Assembly (NCBI GenBank): GCA_038217425.1
Contig: JBBQPM010000019.1
Coordinates: 1 to 56,379 of the forward strand
Length of the DNA: 56,379 bases
From: JAIEPT01 sp038217425
Lineage (GTDB): Bacteria; Planctomycetota; Planctomycetia; Gemmatales; Gemmataceae
Direction of reading: 5' to 3'
Of the stretch, positions 44,487 to 53,672 are shown in pieces; the stretch's first letter is position 1; every line of letters begins with the position of its first letter. The notes under the pieces are model-generated. The model was given only the letters and a program-made list of their open reading frames with translations. It was not told the DNA's origin and did not search any database. Both the position numbers and the translations under genes were made by a program.

Positions 44487-45077
44487 ATGAGCACTCACCC
44501 GGAAATGGGCGGCGGAAAGCCCGGCGAGACTTTCAGCCAAGAAATCCAGCATAACAACGTCGCCGCCCGCGTTCCGGAAAAGGTCGCGCGCGGCACCTTC
44601 AGCAACGGCGTCCTCGTGCTCCAGGGGCCTAACGAGTTCATCCTCGATTTCCTCCTGCGCATGAATCAGCCCCATCAAGTCGCCGCCCGCGTCATCATGC
44701 CGCTCGCGCTCATGCCGAACATGATTAGCGCCCTCACAGAGAATTTGGCGAACTACCAGAAATCCTTCGGTGGACCGCCCCCGGCGCCCAAGCCCCCGGC
44801 CAATCCCCCCAAACCGCCGTCGATCGACGAAATCTACGACAATCTCAAGATTTCCGACGACACGCTGGCCGGTTCGTACGCTAACCACGTGATCGTGGGA
44901 CACACGCCGACCGAGTTTTGCTTCGACTTCATCAGCAGCTTTTATCCAAAGGCAGCGGTCTCCGCACGCATCTTTTTGAGCGCCGGCCAGGTGGCGCCCA
45001 TGCTCAACACGCTACAGCAGTCGTGGAACAACTTCCAGGCCAAGCTGCAGCAACAGCAACGCCCGCCAGGAGTTTGA
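44487..45077 (+). CDS. Tandem DUF3467 protein
   Basis: The 196-residue protein contains two copies of the short DUF3467 fold. Copy one (about 30-90) has FSNGVLVLQGPNEFILDFLLRM followed by VAARVIMPLALMPNMISAL. Copy two (about 120-185) has SYANHVIVGHTPTEFCFDF followed by VSARIFLSAGQVAPMLNTL. A Pro-rich linker joins them. DUF3467 proteins usually carry one copy; function is unknown. The start has AAGGAG at a good distance. It is divergent from ftr. Confidence 0.85.
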   Translation: MSTHPEMGGGKPGETFSQEIQHNNVAARVPEKVARGTFSNGVLVLQGPNEFILDFLLRMNQPHQVAARVIMPLALMPNMISALTENLANYQKSFGGPPPAPKPPANPPKPPSIDEIYDNLKISDDTLAGSYANHVIVGHTPTEFCFDFISSFYPKAAVSARIFLSAGQVAPMLNTLQQSWNNFQAKLQQQQRPPGV

Positions 45078-45221
45078 GCCCAGCACCCGCAGCGCTCCGC
45101 CCGAATAACCCCTTTTTTCCAAATCTCCTTTCATTTTCCGCTCCCTGAAAACCGATGAACAAGGCACGGTTCGCGCGGCGTGCTTGCGCGGACCATTCGG
45201 TCTTTTCTCGGAGCGTGCCTC

Positions 45222-48200
45222 ATGAAGTTCTTCTCTTTCCTGCGCCGCAAACTGAACGCCAAGACCCCCTACATCGCCCCCAAGGCGCGGCTCACCCTCG
45301 ATACCCTCGAGGACCGTTCCATGCCCAGCGCCACCACCATCTCCGGCTTCGTCTACCAGGACGCCAACAATAACGGCGTCAAAGACCCCGGCGAGTCGCC
45401 CATCGCGAACAGCAAAATCTACTTGAGAAACGCCCAGAACGTCACCATCGGGCAAACCACCACCGACGTGAACGGCTTCTACAAGTTCGACAACGACGCC
45501 TCCGTCATCACCACTCCGAACACGATCACCAAGACCGTCAACTTCGGACCCCAGGCGACCAACTTCAACGCGTCCGAGCAAATCGATCAGTTCGACCCGT
45601 CGCTGGGCACCCTCACCGAAGTACAGATCCTGCACAACGGCACCATCACCAGCGAAATCCGCGTCGAGAACCTCAGCAATAATTCCGCATCGTCCATCAA
45701 TGCCACTGTCGGCGGCAAGCTCACCATTACGGCGCCGGGGATCAACGACATCCTCAATGTGAGTGACAACGTCGGCACGTACAACGCCGGCGTCTACGAC
45801 GGAAATTCCGATTTCTCCGGCTCCAGCGGAACCTCCTTCGGCGCCGTCGCGGCGAAAGGCAACAAGACTTTCACCCTCTCCAGCGCCAGCGAACTCGCCC
45901 CCTACATCGGCGCCGGCAAAATCACCGTCAGCGAATCGATCGTCGCTAATTCCAAGGCCGAGGGCGGCGGCAATCTCCTCGCCAACATTTCCAGCGTCGG
46001 AGCCGCCTCCTTCACCGTCATTTATAAGTACATCCCCAGCGCCAATCTCAAGCCCGGCGATTACATCGTCGTTCAGGATCCGCAACCCACCGGCTTCCTC
46101 GACGGCACCGATGCCATCAACAACGTTCCCAAGCCCAACTCCATTGGCACCGACTTCCTCAATCTCACCCTCTTCACCACCGATCTGGTCAACAATAACT
46201 TCGGCGAACTCCTCGCCCCGCAAATCTCCGGCTTCGTCTATCACGACCGCAATAACAACGGCCTCAAAGAAGCCGGCGAAGAAGGCATCCAGGGCGCCTC
46301 GGTCACCCTCACCGGTCTCAGCGATCAGGGGAGCGTCAATCAGACCGTCAGCACCGATGCCAACGGCTTCTACCAGTTCGCAGGCGTTCGGCCCGGAACC
46401 TACACGATCAAAGAAACGCAACCCGCGACTTACCTCGACGGCAAAGACACCGTCGGCACCATTGCCGCCAACGTCAACGTCTCCAACGACCAGTTCGCCA
46501 ACATCGTTCTCCCCTCCGGCGGGCAGAGCGTCAACAATAACTTCGGCGAACTCCTCGCCGCCAAGATTTCCGGCTTCGTCTACGTCGACGCCAACAACAA
46601 CGGCATCAAGGACGCCGGCGAACAGGGCATCCCGGGCGTCAGCTTACAACTCATCGGCGGACCGGGGGTGGCGCAGCAGACCGCCGTCACCCTTGCCAAT
46701 GGCTACTACGAATTCCTGAACCTGACGCCCGGCGCGTATGACGTCGTCGAAACGCAGCCCGCCGGGTATCTCGATGGCAAAGACACCGTCGGCACGCAGG
46801 GCCAAATCCTCGGCGGGCCCGTCGTCAACGACGCCCTCGGCGGACTCACCGTCGTCTCGGGCACCGATGGCCGGGACAATAACTTCGGCGAACTCGTCGG
46901 CGCCAGCATCTCGGGCTTCGTCTATCACGACTCCAACAACAACGCTCAGAAGGACTCGGGCGAAAACGCCATTCCCGGAGCCATTCTGACGCTCACGGGC
47001 ACGGAAACCGGCGGTGGCAACATCGCCGCCCGAACCGCCGTCGCCGACGCCGCCGGTCGCTACGAGTTTACCAATCTCAAGCCGGGCTTTTACAGCGTGC
47101 AGGAGACTCAACCCAGCGGCTACCTCGACGGCCAGGACTCGCTCGGCTCCAAATTGGGCAACCTCGCCAATGATCTGATCAGTTCCATCCCGATCGTTAA
47201 TGGCGACCAGGCGGTCAACTACAACTTTGGTGAAATCAAGGCGTCCAGCCTCTCCGGGTTCGTCTACGTCGACACCAACAATAATGGCTTCAAGGACGCT
47301 GGCGAGAAGGGCATCGCCGGCGCCACGGTAACTCTCGGCGGAGCCGCGAGCAATACGGTGACGACCGACGCCAACGGCTTCTACAAGTTCAGCAACCTCG
47401 CTCCCGGGACCTACACCGTCAGCGAAATCCAGCCCGCCGGCTACACCGACGGCATCGACACCATCGGCACCCCCGGCGGCAACACTGGGCCCGACGTTTT
47501 CACCAATATCGTCCTCGTCTCCGGCTTCGACGGCATCAACAACAATTTCGGCGAAATCTCCCCCGAAAACGCCGACCTCGGCATCGTCAAGTCGGCCAAC
47601 CCCATCGTCGTCAATACCAACGGCGCGTTCACCTACACCCTGGTCATTACGAATTACGGCACGTTCACGGCCAACAACGTCGTGGTCACCGACACGCTCC
47701 CCAACTCGGTGACGTTCGTCAGCTACAGCGGCACCGGCTGGACGCTCACCCGCGTGGGTCAGGCGATCACCGCGACGCGTACGTCGCTCGCCGTCGGCGC
47801 CGTCTCGACGATTACGATCAGCGCCACCGCGCCGGGAGCGCCGACCACGGTCACCAACATCGCCCGCGTCACGTCGAGTACCCCTGACAGCAATCCCAAC
47901 AACAACGAGGACGACGCCGTCATCCAGGTTATCGCGCCTCCCAAGCCGAACGACGACCTCCGCGCGATGGCCCAGGGGGATCCGCTCATCATCTCCAAGG
48001 GGCAGTGGGTGACCAACCCCGCGGCAGTTTGGGTCGCGTTCACGGAGAACTCCGCGTTCGCCAGCGCCTTGTACAAGTCCCTGTACGGCGCCGCCGCCAA
48101 CTACACCGAGTTGAAAAGCGCCACGGAGGGCATCGCCGCCACCTCGAAAGAGACCTTCGTCCAGACGCTCTGGAACAGCGATTACAACCGCACCCAGCAG

Positions 48201-48662
48201 GTCCGCCAGGCGTATCTGCAAACCCTGGGACGCGAACCCAGCGCCGCCGAGATCTCCAGCGGCATGGCCACGCTCCGAACCGGCAAGAACGAACTCGACC
48301 TCGCCGTCGGCCTGCTCGCCTCGGCCGAGTATCAGCAATCACGCTCCAGCAGCGATCTGCTCGCTTCGAGCCTGTACCTCGATCTGACTGGCAAGGCGCC
48401 CACGGACAGCGACCTGGCGCTGACGGTTTCGGCACTGAGCAACTCGACGACGCTGGAAGTCGCCCAGACCATCGCCAGTTCCGATGATGCGTACAGACGC
48501 CAGATCGAGCGCACCGTCCGCTGGGTGCTGGGTCGCGCCGTGACCGAAACCGACTACGCGAAGTACTTGGCGTCCTTCAAGTCGAAGGCTCTGAACATCG
48601 ACACGTTCGCCCAGGCGCTGATCTTGACGCAGGAATGGAAGGACAAGTACCTGAATCTCTAA
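45222..48662 (+). CDS. Large exported surface protein with SdrD-B repeats, DUF11 and a C-terminal DUF4214-like region
   Basis: From ATG at 45222 the protein has 1146 residues. The N-terminus is basic (MKFFSFLRRK) and followed by LDTLEDRSMPSA, a short motif I associate with planctomycete surface proteins and analogous to LEPR-XLL. There is no classical signal peptide. Five SdrD-B modules start with SGFVY.D.NNNG.K; the last four recur every 342 bases (114 residues), each closing near NNFGE. A longer beta domain is inserted after the first module. A DUF11 domain lies at about 785-910, then a helical region of about 200 residues resembling DUF4214. The Asp/Asn-rich loops are typical calcium sites. 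It may be a sheath or adhesion protein. Confidence 0.85.
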   Translation: MKFFSFLRRKLNAKTPYIAPKARLTLDTLEDRSMPSATTISGFVYQDANNNGVKDPGESPIANSKIYLRNAQNVTIGQTTTDVNGFYKFDNDASVITTPNTITKTVNFGPQATNFNASEQIDQFDPSLGTLTEVQILHNGTITSEIRVENLSNNSASSINATVGGKLTITAPGINDILNVSDNVGTYNAGVYDGNSDFSGSSGTSFGAVAAKGNKTFTLSSASELAPYIGAGKITVSESIVANSKAEGGGNLLANISSVGAASFTVIYKYIPSANLKPGDYIVVQDPQPTGFLDGTDAINNVPKPNSIGTDFLNLTLFTTDLVNNNFGELLAPQISGFVYHDRNNNGLKEAGEEGIQGASVTLTGLSDQGSVNQTVSTDANGFYQFAGVRPGTYTIKETQPATYLDGKDTVGTIAANVNVSNDQFANIVLPSGGQSVNNNFGELLAAKISGFVYVDANNNGIKDAGEQGIPGVSLQLIGGPGVAQQTAVTLANGYYEFLNLTPGAYDVVETQPAGYLDGKDTVGTQGQILGGPVVNDALGGLTVVSGTDGRDNNFGELVGASISGFVYHDSNNNAQKDSGENAIPGAILTLTGTETGGGNIAARTAVADAAGRYEFTNLKPGFYSVQETQPSGYLDGQDSLGSKLGNLANDLISSIPIVNGDQAVNYNFGEIKASSLSGFVYVDTNNNGFKDAGEKGIAGATVTLGGAASNTVTTDANGFYKFSNLAPGTYTVSEIQPAGYTDGIDTIGTPGGNTGPDVFTNIVLVSGFDGINNNFGEISPENADLGIVKSANPIVVNTNGAFTYTLVITNYGTFTANNVVVTDTLPNSVTFVSYSGTGWTLTRVGQAITATRTSLAVGAVSTITISATAPGAPTTVTNIARVTSSTPDSNPNNNEDDAVIQVIAPPKPNDDLRAMAQGDPLIISKGQWVTNPAAVWVAFTENSAFASALYKSLYGAAANYTELKSATEGIAATSKETFVQTLWNSDYNRTQQVRQAYLQTLGREPSAAEISSGMATLRTGKNELDLAVGLLASAEYQQSRSSSDLLASSLYLDLTGKAPTDSDLALTVSALSNSTTLEVAQTIASSDDAYRRQIERTVRWVLGRAVTETDYAKYLASFKSKALNIDTFAQALILTQEWKDKYLNL
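46224..47591 (+). repeat. Four tandem 342-bp coding modules
   Basis: The ISGFVY (or LSGFVY) start recurs at 46224, 46566, 46908 and 47250, exactly 342 bases apart each time, inside the surface-protein gene. The modules differ in sequence, so the constant length is conserved despite divergence. Confidence 0.9.
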
Positions 48663-48676
48663 ACGTTCTCCCGCTC

Positions 48677-48713
48677 AATCGCTCGCGTTCGACCGTAGAA
48701 CGCGGGCGATTGC
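48677..48713. terminator. Hairpin after the surface-protein gene
   Basis: CAATCGCTCGCGTTC (48677-48691) pairs with GAACGCGGGCGATTG (48699-48713) over 15 bp with one mismatch and a 7-base loop. It lies 15 bases after the stop. The 320-base gap to the next gene also holds a smaller hairpin, CAGAACG...CGTTCTG (48807-48827), and no gene. Confidence 0.7.
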
Positions 48714-48982
48714 TGCGAAATCTCGAAGTCAGCGACGCCAATGCAGGTTGACGCTGAAGCGGGTAACTCTTTCCGGCCCGGGCAAATCGCGCCAGGCGAC
48801 GTTCTTCAGAACGGAGCGATCGTTCTGAGGTGCGTCGCGAACATTTCGCAAGATGGTTTTCCTTCTCACAAGCTAGATCAATCACGGTGAATTTGTAGCG
48901 CGTAGCCCCTGGCACGCGGTTCGGAGATCGTTTATCATCTGGAGCATACCCGGTTCCGATGCTCCTTCGCGGAAAGATCTCC

Positions 48983-50185
48983 ATGCTCACTCGTCGCACG
49001 CTTCTCCAGGCATCCACATCACTTGCCGCCCTCGCGCTGCCGATGTCCAAGGCCCTCGGCGCCAACGAACGGCTCAACATCGGCCTCATCGGCACCGGCG
49101 GACGCTGCCGACATCTCATGCCGGCGCTCGCCAAGGTGCCCAACACGCGCATGATGGCTCTCTGCGACGTCTACGAACCCAACATCGAACTCGCCCAGAA
49201 GCTTGCGGATCCCAAGGCGGTCGTTTACAAAGATTTTCGCACCCTGCTCGCCAATCGCGATATCGATGCCGTCCTCATCGCTTCGCCGGATCATTGGCAC
49301 GCGCCGATGACGATCGAAGCCCTCGCGGCCGGCAAAGACGTGTATGTCGAGAAGCCCGTTACGCACAAACCGCGCGAGGGGCAGCAACTTTTCGACGCGC
49401 TGGCCAAGCATCCGCGCAAGGTGCAAGTCGGTACGCAGCAGCGTTCGATGCCGCACATTCAGCGCGCCCGCGAACTCGTAAAAGATGGCCGCATCGGCAC
49501 GGTGCTGAAAGTCCACATGTCATGGAACCGTAACAGCGACCGCTTTCGCCGCGGACCTCAGGGCGTTGATGAGAAGAAGCTCGACTGGAAGGCGTTTCTG
49601 GGGAACGCCCCGAACCAGGCGTTCGACGAGTATCGTTTCAAGAACTGGCGCTGGTTCTGGGACTTCGGCAACGGCATCCTCACCGATCTCATGGTCCACT
49701 GGCTCGACGTCGCCCACTGGGTTCTCGACGTGAGCCGTCCCGAGCAGGCGGTCACCATCGGTCAACACGTCGCGGGCAAGGATCTTTGGCAAACCCCCGA
49801 CACGATCCAGACGCTGATGCAGTATCCGAACAGTTTGCAAATGCATTTCGAGGGGACGTTCTCGAACGCGCATCGGGCCGCGTCGATCACGTTCATGGGG
49901 ACGGAGGGGACGCTATACATCGATCGGGGCCGATTCGAGATGACGCCGGAACCGCGTGCCAAGCGGAAGCCGGAAGAGATGGTGCTGGGGGACGGCCCGC
50001 GCGGCCGGGATTTCTACGAACAGCCGCCGGGGGAGCAGTTGCATTTGCAGAACTGGGTCGACGCGATCCGCAACAATCGCGAGCCGAGTTCGCCCCTCTC
50101 CGGAGGCGTCAGTTCCGCGGCTGCGGCGCACCTGGCCAACCGCGCTTACCGCGAAGGCGGCATCGCCAAGATGGATGGCAAATGA
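48983..50185 (+). CDS. Tat-exported Gfo/Idh/MocA family oxidoreductase
   Basis: The 400-residue protein begins with a Tat signal (MLTRRTLLQAS, cleaved near ALG). It is followed by a Rossmann fold with GLIGTGG (34-40) for NAD(P), HWHAPM (104-109) and the family's EKPVTH motif (123-128). The C-terminal alpha/beta domain (W.WFWDFGNGILTD, MVHWLDVAHWV) is typical of the planctomycete group acting on sugars or inositols in the periplasm. Substrate unknown. Start ATG at 48983 was preferred to 48959 because it places the twin Arg correctly and has GGAAAG upstream. Confidence 0.9.
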   Translation: MLTRRTLLQASTSLAALALPMSKALGANERLNIGLIGTGGRCRHLMPALAKVPNTRMMALCDVYEPNIELAQKLADPKAVVYKDFRTLLANRDIDAVLIASPDHWHAPMTIEALAAGKDVYVEKPVTHKPREGQQLFDALAKHPRKVQVGTQQRSMPHIQRARELVKDGRIGTVLKVHMSWNRNSDRFRRGPQGVDEKKLDWKAFLGNAPNQAFDEYRFKNWRWFWDFGNGILTDLMVHWLDVAHWVLDVSRPEQAVTIGQHVAGKDLWQTPDTIQTLMQYPNSLQMHFEGTFSNAHRAASITFMGTEGTLYIDRGRFEMTPEPRAKRKPEEMVLGDGPRGRDFYEQPPGEQLHLQNWVDAIRNNREPSSPLSGGVSSAAAAHLANRAYREGGIAKMDGK

Positions 50186-50226
50186 GGCTGCCGATTCGGT
50201 ATGCTAAGGGGAACGGAGGATGCGCC

Positions 50227-50967
50227 ATGCCGATTCACGACTGGTCCAAAGTCGATGCGAACGTCTATCATCACTTCCATCAGTCCTGGAGCCTGGAGAT
50301 TTGCCGAGCGCTCAACGACGGCCTGCTACCGCCTGGATATTCCGCGCTGGTCGAACAGCGAGCCGCGGGCTTGTCGCCCGACGTGTTAACGGTCGAGCGC
50401 CGCGGACCGAGAACGAAGTCCGCAGGCGGCGCCCTAGTCGCCGAGCGACCTGCAACGATGTTTGTCTACGATCGCCCCAACACGTCGCGAGGCAGTAGCA
50501 TCTCCATCCGCCACCGCATGGGCGACGTCGTCTGCATGCTCGAAATCGTATCGTCGGGAAACAAGTCGAGTAAGGCTGCACTGCGAGCGTTCGTTTCGAA
50601 GACGGTCGAGTTTTTGAGGAACGGCGTCAACGTCTTGGCGGTCGATCTGTTTCCGCCGAGCACGCGCGACCCAGGCGGCATCCACAACGCCATCTGGACC
50701 GCGCTCGGCGGCGAAGAGTTCGACTTCGCTCCGGAGACCCCGCTCACGCTGGCCGCCTACAACGCCGCTGCCAAGTTTTCCTCACGGAACACCCGTGCCT
50801 ACGTCGAACCGGTCGCCGTTGGCCAGTCGCTCCCCGATATGCCCGCGTTTCTCGTGCACGACCAGTGGATCCCCGTCCCGCTCGAGGCGACCTACCAGGC
50901 CGCCTGGAAGACGTGCCCGGCCGATATGCGTTTCCTGGTCGAGAACGGACGTCTGCCGGACGAATGA
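50227..50967 (+). CDS. DUF4058 family protein
   Basis: The 246-residue protein begins MPIHDWSKVDANVYHHFH, a typical DUF4058 opening. It later has VEIVSSGNKSS-like (LEIVSSGNKSSK, about 106-117) and VDLFPP (about 138-143) motifs, which recall the core of restriction-endonuclease-like folds. DUF4058 proteins are common in planctomycetes and cyanobacteria and have no established function. Start ATG at 50227 has GGAGG seven bases upstream. It follows the oxidoreductase by 41 bases and precedes the zinc-ribbon gene by 22, so all may be co-transcribed. Confidence 0.85.
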   Translation: MPIHDWSKVDANVYHHFHQSWSLEICRALNDGLLPPGYSALVEQRAAGLSPDVLTVERRGPRTKSAGGALVAERPATMFVYDRPNTSRGSSISIRHRMGDVVCMLEIVSSGNKSSKAALRAFVSKTVEFLRNGVNVLAVDLFPPSTRDPGGIHNAIWTALGGEEFDFAPETPLTLAAYNAAAKFSSRNTRAYVEPVAVGQSLPDMPAFLVHDQWIPVPLEATYQAAWKTCPADMRFLVENGRLPDE

Positions 50968-50989
50968 ACTCACTTGAGGAAGCGCTTTC

Positions 50990-51445
50990 ATGCCGTTTCA
51001 GGCGATATGTCCGCACTGCGAATCGGTGCTTCAGCTCGGCGAACAGCTCCGCATGCGGAAGGTCAAGTGCATCGATTGCGGCAAAGCTTACGTCGCCGGC
51101 GACCCCAATCCGGCCACGCCGGCGAACGCTCCCATCAAGATCGGGAACATCAGCACGATCGGGTTTTCAGGCGACGAGAATCCACTCACGGAATACGTCA
51201 CGGGCGAACTCAACGACATCGTGCTGAAGCCGCCGCCGGCCGAGACGGGGCGGGTTTACGAGGAGCGTAAACATTCGTGGAAGGACCGCCTGCTCACGCC
51301 GCTGCCGATGACGGTGGAGGAGTTGGTCGAGAAACGCAGCGCCGGCAGCCCCAGCGGCACGCTGGCCTTGCTCCTGGGTTCGCTTGCCATTGGATTCTTG
51401 ACGCTGTCGCTTCTGGTTGCCGTCCTCATATGGATCCTTCGATGA
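50990..51445 (+). CDS. Zinc-ribbon membrane protein
   Basis: The 151-residue protein has an N-terminal zinc ribbon (CPHC at 7-10, CIDC at 27-30). A linker of about 90 residues follows, then a single membrane helix near the C-terminus (about 124-149). Zinc ribbons of this kind mediate protein contacts. Its stop overlaps the start of the M48 peptidase gene (ATGA), so the two are translationally coupled and it may be a partner or regulator of the peptidase. Confidence 0.75.
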   Translation: MPFQAICPHCESVLQLGEQLRMRKVKCIDCGKAYVAGDPNPATPANAPIKIGNISTIGFSGDENPLTEYVTGELNDIVLKPPPAETGRVYEERKHSWKDRLLTPLPMTVEELVEKRSAGSPSGTLALLLGSLAIGFLTLSLLVAVLIWILR

Positions 51446-53607
51446 GTTCGCACTATCCCCCCAGCCCGCGCAACGTCCCCTGGGAACTCTGGCAACCGAG
51501 CGCCAGTTACGTCAGCAGTTTGAACCGCATGCTCACGGGCGTGATCGTCTTCTTCACCATTTACTTCACCCTCGCCGCCCTCTTCCTCGCACTCGCCGTC
51601 GGCCTGCTCCGCATGACCCGCTTTGCCACCTCGGGCGTCGGCGTGCTCTTTTGCGTCGTCCTCGCCTTTATCCCTGGCGGCGTCTTCCTGTTCCTCGTCA
51701 AAAATCTCTTCAAAGTCCGCCGACCCGGCAAAACGTACGACATCGAAGTCCTCCCCGAAGATCATCCCAGGCTCTTCCAGTTCCTGCACGCAGTCAGCAA
51801 GGAGACCCAATCCCCGTTCCCCAAGCACGTCTACGTCAACTTCGAAGTGAACGCGGCCGCCATGCAAGCCGTCGGTTTTCGCTACCTCTTCTCGAGGCCC
51901 GAGCGAAGCCTCAAACTCGGGCTGGGACTGCTCAACGTCATCAATCTCACGGAATTCAAGGCGCTGATCGCGCACGAGTTCGGGCACATGACGCAGAACG
52001 ACATGAAGTCCGGGACCTGGGTCTGCATGGCGTCCAAGATCATGGACAACATGCTCAACCAGCGCGACGCCTTCGACGAGTTCCTGTTCAACAATCAATA
52101 CCTGGCCTGGATCTACACGTCGCTGACGACGTTTTTGTGCGCGGTCTTTGCGCTGGTGATGAAGCTCGACTCGGCGCTGAGCCGGGAGATGGAGTTTCAC
52201 GCCGACTCGATCGCAGTGAGCGTCGCCGGCAGCGATGCCGTCGCGTCGCTGCTGTACCGAAGCTTGTGGGGCGATTGGTGCCTGAATCAACTCGTGAACG
52301 ATCTGCACGCCGCCCGCGAGAAGAACCTCCACTCGGCCGACATTTTCGCCCATCACCTCGAGACGGCGAAATTCTTACGCAAGAAGCATTACGATCCCGA
52401 ACTGGGCGAGTTGCCGGCACTTCCTCCGAATGCGCAGGAGACGATCCAGATCTTCGATCCGGAAGAAGATGACGAGCAGGCGGCGATGTGGGCGTCACAT
52501 CCCCCCAACCACGACCGCGAACTTGCCGCCAAGGAGTTCTACATCCGCAGCGTGTACGACGTCCGCTCGCCCTGGATCTTGTTCGATCAGATTCCGGAGC
52601 TGCGCAAGGCGGTCTCCAAGACGTTCTACCGCGAAGTCTATCAACACAAGAAAAAGCTCGAACTCGCCGACCCCAAGAAGATCCAGGAATTCCTGAACGA
52701 AGAGTACGCGGACTACGCATACGACGCGAAGTACGCGGGACTTTACGACGACCGCAGCATCGAAAAGTTCGATATGGGCCTGATTTGGAAACGGGCGGAG
52801 AAATCGCGCAATCGGCCCGAGGCGCTGATGAAGGCGCTCGGCGCATTGACGGCGCCGGAAGTGGCGGCATTTTCGCGGCGTTTCCAGCGCCATCTACTGG
52901 AAGAGGAGTTTCTCGAGGCGCTCGCCAACAAGCGGATCAAGCTGAAGAAAAAGAAGTTTGAGTTTCGCGGGCAGAAATATCCCAAGAAGGACGCGAAGAA
53001 ATTCCTGTTCGGCGTCTCCGAAGAGGTGAAGTGCGATCAGGCCTGGCTCAAGGAGTACGACGCCCGCGTCTACACCGTGCATCTCGAGTTGGCTCTTTAC
53101 CTGAACCCCGCTTGGGCGCAGGAACTCAGGACGCGTTACCGCTTTCACTTTGTGGAACAGTCCCTGTGGAAGACAATGCGTGAACGACAGGGCGACATCC
53201 AGTTCGTGCTGGAGTTTCTCTCGCAAAATCAGGAGGAATTGCCGGAGGAGATCTTCGTGCAAATCCTCGAGATTTTCCGCGAAGGCCATCAGGCGATTCG
53301 CAATGTTCTCGAAGAGGGGGAGAATCAGCAGTTTCCGCCTCTACGAGGACTTCCCGCCGGTATTTCGCTGAGAGCCTACCTGTTGCCGACGCCGCTCGTG
53401 GATCGGCCGACGGAGTGGGATTACCGAATCAAGGGGAAATGGGTCGACAAGTTCTTGGACCAGTATCGCGAAGTGCAGCGGAAGCTGTTTTCGCTGCACT
53501 TCAAGAGCATGGCCGCGATTCTGACGCTCCAGGAGCAGATCGCAAAGGCGGCGCAGCAGAAGTGGGCCGGCCCGGTAGAGCAGACGTTCAAGCGAGCGGG
53601 GAAATAG
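51442..53607 (+). CDS. Large M48-family membrane zinc metallopeptidase
   Basis: The 721-residue protein has two membrane helices (about 31-55 and 62-87) followed by an M48 peptidase domain with zinc motif HEFGH (178-182). The third ligand region is probably EMEFHADSIAV, about 75 residues later. After about residue 380 a 340-residue charged helical domain follows, absent from short HtpX-type enzymes. M48 enzymes degrade membrane proteins; the large C-terminal domain may select substrates. ATG at 51442 was chosen for its ATGA overlap with the zinc-ribbon gene; ATG at 51430 is an alternative. Confidence 0.85.
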   Translation: MSSHYPPSPRNVPWELWQPSASYVSSLNRMLTGVIVFFTIYFTLAALFLALAVGLLRMTRFATSGVGVLFCVVLAFIPGGVFLFLVKNLFKVRRPGKTYDIEVLPEDHPRLFQFLHAVSKETQSPFPKHVYVNFEVNAAAMQAVGFRYLFSRPERSLKLGLGLLNVINLTEFKALIAHEFGHMTQNDMKSGTWVCMASKIMDNMLNQRDAFDEFLFNNQYLAWIYTSLTTFLCAVFALVMKLDSALSREMEFHADSIAVSVAGSDAVASLLYRSLWGDWCLNQLVNDLHAAREKNLHSADIFAHHLETAKFLRKKHYDPELGELPALPPNAQETIQIFDPEEDDEQAAMWASHPPNHDRELAAKEFYIRSVYDVRSPWILFDQIPELRKAVSKTFYREVYQHKKKLELADPKKIQEFLNEEYADYAYDAKYAGLYDDRSIEKFDMGLIWKRAEKSRNRPEALMKALGALTAPEVAAFSRRFQRHLLEEEFLEALANKRIKLKKKKFEFRGQKYPKKDAKKFLFGVSEEVKCDQAWLKEYDARVYTVHLELALYLNPAWAQELRTRYRFHFVEQSLWKTMRERQGDIQFVLEFLSQNQEELPEEIFVQILEIFREGHQAIRNVLEEGENQQFPPLRGLPAGISLRAYLLPTPLVDRPTEWDYRIKGKWVDKFLDQYREVQRKLFSLHFKSMAAILTLQEQIAKAAQQKWAGPVEQTFKRAGK

Positions 53608-53630
53608 CTGGCATCGCTCCCCGCGCCGCG

Positions 53631-53636
53631 TAAGAT
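53631..53636 (+). promoter_or_regulatory. Possible -10 box of the DUF1080 gene
   Basis: TAAGAT lies 37 bases before the ATG at 53673. No clear -35 box. It resembles other TA(A/G/C)(A/G)AT boxes seen upstream of genes in this window. Confidence 0.25.
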
Positions 53637-53672
53637 GGACCGAGTACGCCCCCCCTTTCCATGGAGTTTCCG

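Noticed and set aside
45012..48338. Long minus-strand frames (469 and 564 codons) opposite the surface-protein gene
   Set aside because: They are Gly/Val/Asp/Glu-rich antisense shadows of the repeat protein, without ribosome sites or recognisable domains.
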